Below are positions 35,979-44,801 of a stretch of 64,000 nucleotides of DNA, one piece after another. Positions within the stretch are counted from its first letter, which is position 1, and the number at the start of each line of letters is the position of its first letter. Source of the DNA: Actinophytocola sp963729115 (lineage in GTDB: Bacteria > Actinomycetota > Actinomycetes > Mycobacteriales > Pseudonocardiaceae). The notes under the pieces are model-generated. The model saw only the letters and a program-made list of their open reading frames with translations, had not been told where the DNA came from and searched no databases. The stretch spans positions 186,001-250,000 of the forward strand of contig CAVSMR010000003.1 in NCBI GenBank assembly GCA_963729115.1, given 5' to 3'. A program made the translations under genes and the position numbers.

Positions 35979-38243
35979 ATGTCCTTGAGATTGAGACGTG
36001 TCGTAGTACTGGCCTCAGCCGGCGCCCTGGCCGCGGGGGTCGCGGTCGCCGCGACGTCCACGGCAGCCGCGCAACCCACGCCGAGCGCCGCGCCGAGTGC
36101 GCAGTCGCTCGCCGCGGACGCCGCGTCGGACTTCGTGGCGGCCAAGCCCACCGCTCTGCACGCGAGCGCGAGCGACAAGTTCGCGCAGCACACCGTGGTC
36201 AACTTCAACGGCACGCAGTACGTGCCGTATGACCGCACCTACAAGGGCCTTCCCGTGGTGGGCGGCGACTTCGTCGTCATCACCAACTCCGCGGGGCAGG
36301 TCATGGACACCTCGGTCGCCCAGGACCAGACCATCGACCTGGCCTCGACGACCCCGAAGCTCACCGCCGCGCAGGCCGCGGCGACCGCCCGTGCGGAACT
36401 GAAGTCCGTCACCGAGGCGACCGCCCCCCAGCTCGTCGTCTACGCGCACGGCTCGCCCCGGCTCGCCTACCAGACCATGGTCACCGGCACCGGCAGCGAG
36501 GGCTACAGCAAGCTCTCCGTCGTCGTGGACGCGCAGGCCGGCAAGGTGCTCGACGCCCGCGAGCACGTGCTGCACGGCAGTGGTACCAGCGCGTGGAACG
36601 CCAACCCGGTCACCCTGAACACCACGCACTCCGGGTCCACCTTCTCCCTGCGTGACCCCAGCATCGCCAACCTCAGCTGCCAGGACGCGGCCAACAACCA
36701 GGTCTTCTCCGGCCCCGACGACAACTGGGGCAACGGCACCGCGAGCAACCGCGAGACCGGCTGCGTCGACGCGTTCTTCGGCTCCCAGACCGAGAACGCG
36801 ATGCTCGCGAGCTGGCTCGGCCGCAACGGCCCGGACGGCAGCGGCGGCGCGTGGCCGATCCGCGTCGGCCTCAACGACCTCAACGCCTTCTACGACGGCT
36901 CCCAGATCCAGATCGGCCACAACCAGGCCGGCGGCTGGATCGGCGCCATCGACGTGATCGCGCACGAGCAGGGGCACGGCATCGACGACCACACCCCGGG
37001 CGGCATCTCGCGCAGCGGCACCCAGGAGTTCGTCGCCGACACCTTCGGCGCGGCCAGCGAGTGGTTCGCCAACGAGTCCACAAGGGACACCCCGGACTTC
37101 ACCGTCGGCGAGCAGGTCAACCTGGTCGGCGACGGCCCGATCCGCAACATGTACAACCCGTCGCTGATCGGCGACCCGAACTGCTACTCGAGCTCGGTCC
37201 CGGGCGGCGAGGTGCACGCGGCAGCGGGCCCCGGCAACCACTGGTTCTACCTGCTGGCCGAGGGCACCAGCCCGACCAACGGCCAGCCCGCGAGCCCGAC
37301 GTGCAACAGCAGCACCATCACCGGCGTCGGCATCCAGAACGCCATCAAGATCATGTACGGCGCGATGCTGATGAAGACGTCCAGCAGCTCGTACCTGCGG
37401 TACCGCACCTGGACGCTGACCGCGGCGAAGAACCTCGACGCCACCTGCAACCTGTTCAACAAGACCAAGCAGGCGTGGGACGCGGTGAGCGTGCCGGCGC
37501 AGTCCGCTGACCCGACCTGCTCGGCGAGCGGCGGCGTCACGGTCGGCAACCCGGGCAACAAGTCCGGCACGGTGGGCACCGCGATCACGCCGTTCACCAT
37601 CACCGCGAGCGGCGGCACCTCGCCGTACCACTTCTCGGCGACCGGGCTGCCCGCCGGCGTCTCGATCAACGCCACGAGTGGCCAGGTGTCGGGCACCCCG
37701 ACCGCGGGTGGCACGTTCGCCGTGACGGTGAACGTGACCGACAGCTCGAACCCGGTGAAGAGCGGGTCGACCCAGTTCACGTTCACGATCAGCGGTGGTG
37801 GCGGTGGCTGTGGTCAGAACCTGATCACCAACGGCGGGTTCGAGAGCGGCGCCACCGGGTGGTCGGCGACCACCGGTGTGATCAGCACCGGCGCCAACGC
37901 CCACGCGGGCAACGGTTTCGCGTGGCTGGACGGCTACGGCCGCACCCACACCGACACGCTGCAGAAGACCTTCGCCATCCCGGCCGGCTGCAGCGCGACG
38001 CTGAACTACTACCTGCTCATCGACACCGATGACGAACCGTCGGCGGCCTACGACAAGCTCACCCTGACCGCCAACGGCCAGACCCTGGCGACCTTCTCGA
38101 ACCTGGACGCCGGGACCGGGTACGTCCTGCGGTCGGCCAGCCTGGCCGCCTTCGCGGGACAGTCGGTCACGCTGAAGTGGACCGGGACGGAGGACGCCTC
38201 CCTGGCAACCAGCTTCTTGATCGACGACGTGTCGACCAGCTGA
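35979..38243 (+). CDS. Secreted M4 (thermolysin-family) zinc metalloprotease with C-terminal accessory domains
   Basis: 754 aa, ATG 35979 with a GGAGGAG site. Signal peptide, FTP/PepSY-type propeptide (about 50-200), then the catalytic domain: VIAHEQGHGID with zinc ligands His329 and His333 and catalytic Glu330, and GTQEFVADTFGA with third ligand Glu350. A downstream His lies in GGEVHAAAGPGNHWFYLL. After about residue 510 come an Ig-like putative domain (FTITASGGTSPYHFSATGLPAGVS) and a C-terminal jelly-roll-like domain starting NLITNGGFESG. Extracellular protein degradation. Confidence 0.92.
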   Translation: MSLRLRRVVVLASAGALAAGVAVAATSTAAAQPTPSAAPSAQSLAADAASDFVAAKPTALHASASDKFAQHTVVNFNGTQYVPYDRTYKGLPVVGGDFVVITNSAGQVMDTSVAQDQTIDLASTTPKLTAAQAAATARAELKSVTEATAPQLVVYAHGSPRLAYQTMVTGTGSEGYSKLSVVVDAQAGKVLDAREHVLHGSGTSAWNANPVTLNTTHSGSTFSLRDPSIANLSCQDAANNQVFSGPDDNWGNGTASNRETGCVDAFFGSQTENAMLASWLGRNGPDGSGGAWPIRVGLNDLNAFYDGSQIQIGHNQAGGWIGAIDVIAHEQGHGIDDHTPGGISRSGTQEFVADTFGAASEWFANESTRDTPDFTVGEQVNLVGDGPIRNMYNPSLIGDPNCYSSSVPGGEVHAAAGPGNHWFYLLAEGTSPTNGQPASPTCNSSTITGVGIQNAIKIMYGAMLMKTSSSSYLRYRTWTLTAAKNLDATCNLFNKTKQAWDAVSVPAQSADPTCSASGGVTVGNPGNKSGTVGTAITPFTITASGGTSPYHFSATGLPAGVSINATSGQVSGTPTAGGTFAVTVNVTDSSNPVKSGSTQFTFTISGGGGGCGQNLITNGGFESGATGWSATTGVISTGANAHAGNGFAWLDGYGRTHTDTLQKTFAIPAGCSATLNYYLLIDTDDEPSAAYDKLTLTANGQTLATFSNLDAGTGYVLRSASLAAFAGQSVTLKWTGTEDASLATSFLIDDVSTS

Positions 38244-38260
38244 CCCCGCAGTGAGCGAGA

Positions 38261-38293
38261 CCGGTGGCCGGGTGCTGCGCACCCGGCCACCGG
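38261..38293 (+). terminator. Strong hairpin terminator after the M4 protease
   Basis: 14-bp perfect arms 38261-38274 and 38280-38293 around CTGCG, extendable by one pair. It begins 18 bases after the stop codon. Confidence 0.85.
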
Positions 38294-38356
38294 CCGTTCG
38301 AGGGCCGCGATGAGCCGGAAGCAGATCGTCCGGAACTGGGCCTAGCGTGTCGTCCC

Positions 38357-38911
38357 ATGACCGAGTTCCGCGAGCAGGACCTGCGCCCCGCTGAAATGCG
38401 CCCCGGCGACGCCGACGGGTTCCGCGCGGCGTGGGCGATCCTGGAGCGGTTGTGGGCCGACACCGTCACGCGCGCGAGGACGTTCCCCGAAGCGGCGCTG
38501 CACCGCGGCGTCGGCGCCGAGTGGTCGTTCATCCAGACGCTGCGCCACCTCAACTTCGCCGCCGCCGCCTGGGTGGGCCGGATGATCCTCGGCAACGTCT
38601 CGCCCTGGCACCCGCTGGACCTGCCGTGGGACGAGGCCCCCGGGTGGGACGGGATCCCGTGGGACCGCGAGGCGCGCCCCTCCCTCGAGGAGGTACTCGC
38701 CGTGCGACACGAACGCCAGGCAATGGTCCGCGACGTCATGGCGTCGCTCACCGACGGGCAACTCACCGCCGAGGTGACCCGCACCGAGCCCGGCTGGCCG
38801 CAGCTCGAGGACTTCCCCCTCGCCGAGTGCCTGCGCGTCGTCCTCAACGAGGAATGGGAACACCGGCGCTTCGCCGAACGGGACCTGACCGCGCTGGCGA
38901 ACGAGCTCTGA
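38357..38911 (+). CDS. DinB-superfamily protein
   Basis: 184 aa from ATG 38357. TAGCGT (38343-38348) lies eight bases upstream and there is no ribosome site, so it is probably leaderless. Four-helix-bundle DinB features: WSFIQTLRHLNFAAAAWV with a candidate metal-ligand His, and the C-terminal LNEEWEHRRFAERDL with another. Members include mycothiol-dependent transferases; this one's substrate is unknown. It follows the M4 terminator, so it is transcribed separately. Confidence 0.75.
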   Translation: MTEFREQDLRPAEMRPGDADGFRAAWAILERLWADTVTRARTFPEAALHRGVGAEWSFIQTLRHLNFAAAAWVGRMILGNVSPWHPLDLPWDEAPGWDGIPWDREARPSLEEVLAVRHERQAMVRDVMASLTDGQLTAEVTRTEPGWPQLEDFPLAECLRVVLNEEWEHRRFAERDLTALANEL

Positions 38912-38917
38912 CCTGAA

Positions 38918-38977
38918 CGCCGCGGCGGCCCTCGGCGCGGACTCCGACTCGAATCCGCACCGGCGGCCGCCGCGGCG
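38918..38977. terminator. Long-stem bidirectional terminator
   Basis: Perfect 13-bp arms 38918-38930 and 38965-38977. The 34-base loop holds a smaller GCGGA/TCCGC stem. It lies between the DinB stop (38911) and the convergent protease stop (38997). Confidence 0.75.
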
Positions 38978-38996
38978 CACGCGGCTCAGGTTCGAC

Positions 38997-39854
38997 TCAG
39001 CCGATGGCCGCTGCCGCGGCCTCCTTGGCCACGCCCGACGGCTTGTCCAGCAGGCAGCCCGGCGTGTTCAGGTCGAGCGCGTTGCTCGCGTCGAGGCAGG
39101 TGTTGAACCAGTAGGTCTCCTGGCCGTAGCTCTGCCCCGGGTGCACCGTGACGTTGCCGCTCTCGTCCACCTCGCACGGGTTGTTCAGGGTGCAGGTCCC
39201 GCCGTTGTCGTTGCCCGTGTTGTTGATGCCGACGATCTCGCCGCTGGCGACGTCCACGACCGGCGATCCCGACGTGCCGTGGATGGTGTCGCAGGCGGTG
39301 TCGTAGCGGATCGAGTCGCGCCAGCTCCACTCGTCCTCGCGCAACGTGGGGACGAAACCGTTGACCTGGCAGTTCCACACCTGCTGCCAGTAGCTGGACG
39401 GGATGCCGATCGCGGTGCCGTCGGCCGGATGGCCGGCCGCGATGGTCAGCGCCGTCGCGCCGGTCGAGCTGCTGATCGAGTCGTAGGTGCTGGTCAACCG
39501 GTAGAGCGTGACGTCGGTGCCGGTCATCGTGGCGTAGAGCACCAGGTTCGCGCGGAGCGTGCCGAGCGAGTTGCCGGACGCGTCGAGCAGCGTGCCGGAC
39601 CGGGAGCTCGGCTCGTTGACCAGCACCTCGCCCGCGGAGAGGAACCCGCCCTCGTAGCAGTGCCCGTTGGTCAACATCATCGCCTGGTCGGTGCCGGCGG
39701 AGTTCGGGAACCGGACCAGCGAGGCCGAGCAGTTGCTGAGGGCGATGGTGCTGGCCAGCGTGACGCTCTGGACAGCCTGGGCGGGTGACGCGGTCAGGAC
39801 CGTAGCGCCCGCGACGACGACGGACATCAGTCCGACGGCAAGTCGTCTGTACAT
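38997..39854 (-). CDS. Secreted trypsin-like serine protease
   Basis: 285 aa, ATG 39854 with a GGAGG site and a signal peptide ending near SPAQA. The S1-type triad is visible: LTNGHCYEG (His), GTDVTLYRL (Asp) and GTSGSPVV (Ser, with the oxyanion glycine). Multiple Cys (NCSA, HCYE, NCQV, TACDT, GGTC, NPC, TCLD) allow several disulfides. The short propeptide suggests simple processing. The promoter region is shared with the divergent DUF89 gene and contains two perfect palindromes. Confidence 0.88.
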   Translation of the reverse strand: MYRRLAVGLMSVVVAGATVLTASPAQAVQSVTLASTIALSNCSASLVRFPNSAGTDQAMMLTNGHCYEGGFLSAGEVLVNEPSSRSGTLLDASGNSLGTLRANLVLYATMTGTDVTLYRLTSTYDSISSSTGATALTIAAGHPADGTAIGIPSSYWQQVWNCQVNGFVPTLREDEWSWRDSIRYDTACDTIHGTSGSPVVDVASGEIVGINNTGNDNGGTCTLNNPCEVDESGNVTVHPGQSYGQETYWFNTCLDASNALDLNTPGCLLDKPSGVAKEAAAAAIG

Positions 39855-39896
39855 GGAAGCCTCCGGTAGCAGGGTGAGGGGCGTGTTGCCCTCGTG

Positions 39897-39914
39897 ACCC
39901 GTTGTGACGGGTCC
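39897..39914. promoter_or_regulatory. Inverted repeat GACCCGT-N4-ACGGGTC
   Basis: Perfect 7-bp arms (39897-39903, 39908-39914), 43 bases upstream of the trypsin-like protease ATG at 39854. A candidate regulator site. Confidence 0.5.
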
Positions 39915-39961
39915 TATCGGAAGCTAACCGGTACCAGCAACCGGAATGCAGCCCCATCCGG

Positions 39962-39976
39962 TGGGAAATATTCCCA
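39962..39976. promoter_or_regulatory. Perfect palindrome TGGGAA-ATA-TTCCCA
   Basis: 15 bp, AT-rich centre in otherwise GC-rich DNA, 24 bases before the DUF89 ATG (40000) and 108 bases upstream of the protease. It probably overlaps or adjoins the DUF89 promoter. Confidence 0.55.
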
Positions 39977-39999
39977 GTCGCGCGGGTGTGTGAGACTCG

Positions 40000-41166
40000 A
40001 TGACCATGCCGGACGCGCCACCGATCCTGAGCAACACGCCCGGTTCGTTCCCGTGGAGCGTGTTGCACGATCGCCACCCCGCGCTCATCCGCCAGGTGCG
40101 TGCCGGCCTGCCGTATCCGCCGGACCGCCGGCGGGCACTCGACGACCTCGCCGGCGAGATCACCGGCGCCATCGCCCCGCTGCCCCCCGAGGCCCACGAC
40201 CGCGACGTGTGGGCGGACTGGGGCCGCGACCACGTCGGCGAGCGGTGGTACGACGTGCCGTTCCTGTGGGCGGAGAGCTACTTCTATCGCAAGCTCCTGG
40301 CGGCGGTCGGCTATTTCGCCCCGGGGCCGTGGCACGGCGTCGACCCCTTCGAGCCGTTCAAGGCCGCGGAGCTGTCGTCACCGGAGCTGGCCGCCGATCT
40401 CGCCGCGCTCGGCGAGCTCGCCGAGCTGCCGGCCGCCGAGCAGGACGCGGCGCTGCTGACCGCGTCGCTGTGGGGCAACCGGGCGGACCTGGGGTTCCAG
40501 ATCTCGGCGCGGCGCGAGCAGGGCGAGGCCGGTCCGGCGACCGCGCTGGTGGCCGACCACAGCGAGCGGCTGTGGCGCCTGCTGCGGGACGCCGCGCCCG
40601 GCACGGTGTGCATCGTGGCCGACAACGCGGCCCGCGAGCTCGTGCCGGACCTGCTCCTCGCCGGCCACCTGCTCGACACGGGCCGGGCGAGCGCGGTCAC
40701 CCTGCACGTCAAGCCGTACCCGTACTACGTCTCCGACGCGACGACGGCCGACCTGCTGGCCGCCTTGCGCCGCCTGGTCGCGTCGTCCGGGCCGGCGGCG
40801 CGGCTCGGCCGCCGGCTCTGGCAGGCCACTGTGGACGGTGTGCTGTCGGTGCGCGCCCACCCGTTCTCCTGCGCGCCCTGGTCCTACCACCACATGCCCG
40901 CGGACCTGGCGGCGGAGTTCGCCGCCGCGTCGGTCACGATCATGAAGGGCGACCTCAACTACCGCCGCCTCGTCGGCGACCGCTCGTGGCCGGCCACCAC
41001 CCCGTTCGAGGAGGCGACGGGCTACTTCCCCGGCCCCGTGGCCGCGTTGCGCACGCTCAAGTCCGACGTCGTGGTCGGGCTGGCGGCGGGCGCGCTCGCC
41101 GGTCTCGACGCGACCGGCGAACCGTGGCGGACCAGCGGGACGCGCGCGCTCATCCAGTGCGCCTGA
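40000..41166 (+). CDS. DUF89/ARMT1-like damage-control phosphatase
   Basis: 388 aa (ATG 40000; ATG 40006 is equally possible). Family landmarks in order: AESYFYRKLLAAVGYF, ASLWGNRADLGFQ, VCIVADNAARELVPDLLLAGHLL (metal-binding DNA.EL block) and IMKGDLNYRRLVGD (KGDLNYR). This is the metal-dependent phosphatase family that removes damaged or reactive sugar phosphates and related metabolites. No signal peptide. Convergent with, and overlapping by 17 bases, the P450-like gene. Confidence 0.85.
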   Translation: MTMPDAPPILSNTPGSFPWSVLHDRHPALIRQVRAGLPYPPDRRRALDDLAGEITGAIAPLPPEAHDRDVWADWGRDHVGERWYDVPFLWAESYFYRKLLAAVGYFAPGPWHGVDPFEPFKAAELSSPELAADLAALGELAELPAAEQDAALLTASLWGNRADLGFQISARREQGEAGPATALVADHSERLWRLLRDAAPGTVCIVADNAARELVPDLLLAGHLLDTGRASAVTLHVKPYPYYVSDATTADLLAALRRLVASSGPAARLGRRLWQATVDGVLSVRAHPFSCAPWSYHHMPADLAAEFAAASVTIMKGDLNYRRLVGDRSWPATTPFEEATGYFPGPVAALRTLKSDVVVGLAAGALAGLDATGEPWRTSGTRALIQCA

Positions 41167-41968
41167 CCCCGGACCCGGCGTCGCCGTCGGCGGGCCGCCG
41201 GCCCTGGACGCCCTCGAGGACGCCCGCGGTGATGGCCGTCGCGAGCTCGCTGCCCGGGCATCGGTGTGGCCCGGCGCCGAAGGGGAGTCCGGCCGCCGCG
41301 AGGTCGATCGTGACCTCGGTCCCGCCGGGGGCCAGCCGCCGGGTCAGCCGAACCGGTGGATCCAGTCGCAGCGTCTCGGAGACGACGGTGTCCACGGGGC
41401 GGCTCGCCGGCGCGCGCAGCATGATCGCCGCGGCGTTGCCGAGCAGGCCGGCGGTCGCGCCATATGCCTGCACCAGCAGCGAGATCGTGGCCACCGTGTC
41501 GTCATCCGGCACCGCGCCGAGGGCCTCGACGAGCTCGGCCACGGCCAGGTCGGCGGGTTCCTCCGCGCCGCTACCGGGCTGGTACGCCGCGGCGACCACC
41601 CCGACGGCGGCTGCCGGTACGGACGGCGTGCCCAGGGCCGCGGTGAGCACGCCGACCGGGACCTCCCGCGCCACTCGCGTCATCAGGTCCACCGGGCGCC
41701 CACCGGCCTCGTCGAGCACGGCGCGGGTGCGCGCCGCGGCCAGCCGGCGCGCGCCGGCGACGTCCACGCCGGCCAGCATGCCGACGACTCGCCGCCGCCG
41801 GCGCTCGTGCTCGGCGCCGTCGGCGAAGCGGGCCACGCTCCGCCGCAGCCAGCGGATCCCGACCGCCGGGCCACCAGCGGGTACGGGCGGCATGCGGAAC
41901 GCGGGATCGGTGAGCGCGGCCGGCGCCTCGGCGCGGTCATTGTCGCGGTCGCTGTCGCTGGCTGGCAT
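41150..41968 (-). CDS. Short cytochrome P450-like protein (272 aa)
   Basis: From ATG 41968. The C-terminal heme loop LPFGAGPHRCPGSELA fits FxxGxxxCxG, and VSETLRLDPPVRLTRRLA contains ExxR and the following strand. The central helix YGATAGLLGNAAAIML occupies the I-helix place without the usual acid-Thr pair. Usual P450s are about 400 aa, so roughly 130 N-terminal residues are missing, although the gene begins cleanly. Either a compact member or a decayed one. I see no redox partner nearby. Confidence 0.68.
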   Translation of the reverse strand: MPASDSDRDNDRAEAPAALTDPAFRMPPVPAGGPAVGIRWLRRSVARFADGAEHERRRRRVVGMLAGVDVAGARRLAAARTRAVLDEAGGRPVDLMTRVAREVPVGVLTAALGTPSVPAAAVGVVAAAYQPGSGAEEPADLAVAELVEALGAVPDDDTVATISLLVQAYGATAGLLGNAAAIMLRAPASRPVDTVVSETLRLDPPVRLTRRLAPGGTEVTIDLAAAGLPFGAGPHRCPGSELATAITAGVLEGVQGRRPADGDAGSGVRRTG

Positions 41969-42010
41969 GCCGGCACGGTACGGCCGGGTCGTTTCGGTGG
42001 GCGCCGACAC

Positions 42011-42043
42011 GATGGCCCGCGATGGCCCGCGATGGCCCGCGAT
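42011..42043. repeat. Three tandem 10-bp repeats (GATGGCCCGC)
   Basis: Units 42011-42020, 42021-42030 and 42031-42040, then a partial GAT. They lie between the 3' end of the cyclase-like gene and the P450-like start, in non-coding DNA. Confidence 0.85.
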
Positions 42044-42050
42044 CGTTTGG

Positions 42051-42743
42051 CTAGAGCCGGCTCGGCCGGGGTGTCGCCTGGCCGGTGCGCAGCCAGCCCT
42101 GCCGGGCCTTGCCGACCAGCTCGACGTGAATGAGCGGCGAGTACCCGGTCGCATCGATGCCGTCGTACTGGTGCCGGATGATCGCCTCGTAGAGATGGTG
42201 CGACACCGCGAGGACGGTGGACGAGCTCGCGCTCCCGAGCGCGGCCTTGAGCTCGGGGGAGTCGAGCAGCCGGCAGGTCAGGTCGATCGCCTCGCCGAAC
42301 GGGCCGTGCTCGTCGTGGTGGACCTCGCCGGCATGTACCGCCATCCGCAGCCGGAGGGCCAGCTCGGGGGAGTTCCTGTTGTGCTGTTCGACGAGCCGTT
42401 CCAGCGTCGGGACCAGGACGGTGAACAGGTTCGACTTCGGTATGTGGTCGGCCGGCTTGATGAGCACGAGAACGCCGTCGCCCCGGTCGACGAGCCGGTC
42501 ACGATCGCCCGGGGCGATGCGGCTCGTGCGCAGGGCCTCGTCCAGTAGTTGATAGAGAACGCCGCGCAGGCGAGCCTTGACGGGATCGCGTCTGGCGGTC
42601 GAGTTCTCGATGTCGACGACGAAGAGGGCCCGGTGGACCAGGCCGGCCGCCGGTGCCCGCTTGGCGCGAACGTAGCTGAGGATCACCAGGACGGTGATGC
42701 CACTTGTCGGGACGAGCGCGGCATACTCCGCGAACGCAGCCAT
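42051..42743 (-). CDS. Class III nucleotide cyclase-homologous protein
   Basis: 230 aa from ATG 42743 (GAAGGAG site). A hydrophobic N-terminal helix (ITVLVILSYV) and then a cyclase-homology domain: ALFVVDIENSTARRD (metal Asp region), LVDRGDGVLVLIKP (second metal block), LRLRMAVHAGEVHHDEHGPFGEAIDLTCRLLDSP. The purine-specifying and transition-state residues are not clearly conserved, so it may be a regulatory homologue rather than an active cyclase. Its ribosome site lies in a hairpin (42752-42775). Confidence 0.7.
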   Translation of the reverse strand: MAAFAEYAALVPTSGITVLVILSYVRAKRAPAAGLVHRALFVVDIENSTARRDPVKARLRGVLYQLLDEALRTSRIAPGDRDRLVDRGDGVLVLIKPADHIPKSNLFTVLVPTLERLVEQHNRNSPELALRLRMAVHAGEVHHDEHGPFGEAIDLTCRLLDSPELKAALGSASSSTVLAVSHHLYEAIIRHQYDGIDATGYSPLIHVELVGKARQGWLRTGQATPRPSRL

Positions 42744-42751
42744 GCGCAGTT

Positions 42752-42775
42752 CTCCTTCGCGCGGCGAAGAAGGAG
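42752..42775 (-). promoter_or_regulatory. Hairpin sequestering the ribosome binding site of the cyclase-like gene
   Basis: In the mRNA, CTCCTTC (42775-42769) can pair with GAAGGAG (42758-42752), which is the Shine-Dalgarno nine to fifteen bases before the ATG. An alternative register (CTCC, bulge TTC, TTCGC-CGC-GCGAA, GGAG) also buries it. Confidence 0.55.
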
Positions 42776-42891
42776 CGCCTGTACCTCCACGGCCAACCCG
42801 GAGACAACGCCTCCGCGATCACCGAACCAGGAACAGACGACCTCGGTCGTCCCGAGTGTCGCACGGAGCGCTGCGTCAGCAGAAGCGCGAC

Positions 42892-43791
42892 TCAGTTGTC
42901 GCGCTGCTGCTTGGCGAGGAAGCGCTCGAGCTCGGCCCCGAGCTCGTCCGCGCTCGGCAGCTCCTCGCCCTCGGAGACCAGCAGGTTCTCCGGGGCTTCG
43001 GTGAACGCGTCGTACTGCCGTTCCAGTGCCTCGACCACCTGTGCGGCCTCCGCCGACTCGGCCACCTGGCGGTCGATCTCCGCGGTGGTCCGCTTCGCGG
43101 ACTCGTCCAGACCGGCCGGCTGGATCACCAGGCCGGTCGCCTTCGCCAGCGCCTCCAGCAGCCCGAGCGCGGCGGCGGGGTAGGTGCCCTGCGCGAGGTA
43201 GTGCGGCACGCAAGCCGCGAAGCCCATGGCGTCGTGCCCGGCCTCGCCGAGGCGCAGCTCCAGCAGCGCCGACAGGTTGCCCGGCACCTGCACGCGGTTG
43301 AACGGCGACTTCTCCGTGACCAGCTCGGGCCTGGTGGCGTGGGAGATCACCGACTGCTTGCGCGTGTGCGGGACGCCCATGGGGATGCCGTGGAAGCCGA
43401 CGGTGAGCCGCACGCCCCACCGCTCGACCAGGGCGCGCACGGCCGCCACGACGGCCTCCCACCGCCGGTCCGGCTCGGGGCCGGTCAGCAGCAGGTACGG
43501 CGTGCCGGCCGTGTCGTGCAGCAGGTGAACCACCAGCTCGGGAGCGTCGTAGTCCGCCCAGCGGTCGGTGGCGTAGGTCATCGTGGGGCGGCGCGCCCGG
43601 TAGTCGAGCAGGTCGTCGATGTCGAACCGCGCGATCACCCGGTGCTCGTGGGTCTCCAGCAGGTGGTCGACGAGCGTCGAACCGGCGGAGCCGGCGTCCA
43701 TGAAGCCGTCCACGTGGTGCAGCAGCACCGCTCCGCTCAGCTCCGGTACGTCGGAGTCGACCTCGAACAGGCCCTCCGGATCCCTCGCCAC
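42892..43791 (-). CDS. PAC2-family (proteasome assembly chaperone-like) protein
   Basis: 299 aa from GTG 43791, chosen because GGGAGG lies six bases upstream and homologous starts read (M/V)ARDPE.LFE; the frame is open further upstream. Landmarks: VLLHHVDGFMDAGSAG, HRVIARFDIDDLLDYRARRPTM, LLLTGPEPDRRW and ACVPHYLAQGTYPAAALGLLEAL. The C-terminus is a charged helix. Common in actinobacteria that have proteasomes; exact role unproven. No proteasome gene is nearby. Confidence 0.83.
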   Translation of the reverse strand: MARDPEGLFEVDSDVPELSGAVLLHHVDGFMDAGSAGSTLVDHLLETHEHRVIARFDIDDLLDYRARRPTMTYATDRWADYDAPELVVHLLHDTAGTPYLLLTGPEPDRRWEAVVAAVRALVERWGVRLTVGFHGIPMGVPHTRKQSVISHATRPELVTEKSPFNRVQVPGNLSALLELRLGEAGHDAMGFAACVPHYLAQGTYPAAALGLLEALAKATGLVIQPAGLDESAKRTTAEIDRQVAESAEAAQVVEALERQYDAFTEAPENLLVSEGEELPSADELGAELERFLAKQQRDN

Positions 43792-43902
43792 CTCGTGCCT
43801 CCCAAGTGATGCGTACACGTCTCCCTGATCTTCCAACGCCGGACGGTCACCGAGAATTCCCATGGGCGGCGCACGGCCCGGAACCGTCCTACTGTCACGG
43901 GT

Positions 43903-44763
43903 ATGGACCTTGGTGTCGGACTGCCTTCCACCATCTCGTCGGCCACCGGCCAGGAGGTGCTCGACTGGGCGCGCGAAGCGGACGCAGCCGGCTTCTCCAG
44001 CGTGGGGACGATCGACCGCGTCGTGTACGGCAACCACGAGACGATCCCCACGCTCGCCGCGGCGGCCGCGGTGACCAGCAGGGTGCGCCTGCACTCGGCG
44101 ATCCTGATCGGGCCGTTCCGTGGCAACGGGACGCTGCTCGCCAAGCAGCTCGCCAGCGTGGACAGCTTCGCCGGCGGCCGGCTCACCGTCGGCATCGCGG
44201 TCGGCGGCCGCGCGGACGACTTCGCCGCGACCGGGTCGGACTTCGACGGCCGGGGCGCCGCGTTCGACGCGCAGCTCACCGAGCTCCGCGAGGTGTGGGG
44301 CGGCGCGGCACGGGGGACCGCGGGGCCCGTCGGGCCGGGTCCCGTCCAGCCCGGTGGTCCGCCGCTGATGATCGGCGGCACGAGTGCGGCGGCGATCCGG
44401 CGCACCGTGACCTACGGCGCCGGCTGGATCTCCGGCGGCGGTGGCGCCGGCATGTTCGCCGGCATGGCCGACCGGGTCCGCCGCGCGTGGACCGACGCGG
44501 GCCGGGACGGCGCGCCCCGGCTGGCCGCGCTCGGCTACTACGCGCTCGGCCCCGACGCGGACTCGCTGGCGTCGGCATACCTGCGTGACTACTACGCGTT
44601 CCTCGGCGACTATGCCGACCAGATCGCCGCCGGCGCGCTCAAGACCGAGACCGCGGTGCGCGACACGATCGGCCAGTTCGCCGACGCCGGCTGCGACGAG
44701 CTGATCCTGTTCCCGAGCTCCCCGGACCGCGACCAGCTACGCCGCCTCGCCGACCTGCGCTGA
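43903..44763 (+). CDS. LLM-class (F420-dependent type) oxidoreductase
   Basis: 286 aa from ATG 43903. TACTGT (43890-43895) ends seven bases before it and no ribosome site is seen, so it is probably leaderless. Luciferase-like TIM barrel: VLDWAREADAAGFSSVGTIDRVVYG, VRLHSAILIGPFRGNGTLLAKQLASVDSFAGGRLTVGIAVGGR and PLMIGGTSAAAIRR. The family uses F420 or FMN; the substrate is not apparent. Confidence 0.82.
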   Translation: MDLGVGLPSTISSATGQEVLDWAREADAAGFSSVGTIDRVVYGNHETIPTLAAAAAVTSRVRLHSAILIGPFRGNGTLLAKQLASVDSFAGGRLTVGIAVGGRADDFAATGSDFDGRGAAFDAQLTELREVWGGAARGTAGPVGPGPVQPGGPPLMIGGTSAAAIRRTVTYGAGWISGGGGAGMFAGMADRVRRAWTDAGRDGAPRLAALGYYALGPDADSLASAYLRDYYAFLGDYADQIAAGALKTETAVRDTIGQFADAGCDELILFPSSPDRDQLRRLADLR

Positions 44764-44801
44764 CCGCGGTCGGCGGCGGGCGCCACGAGGCAGCACGCCG
44801 A

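Noticed and set aside
36015..38282. 755-codon - strand open frame
   Set aside because: Antisense to the M4 protease, whose HExxH and signal peptide are unambiguous.
39894..42548. 884-codon + strand frame across DUF89 and beyond
   Set aside because: Out of frame with the DUF89 protein and antisense to the P450-like and cyclase-like genes; composition is typical of high-GC shadow frames.
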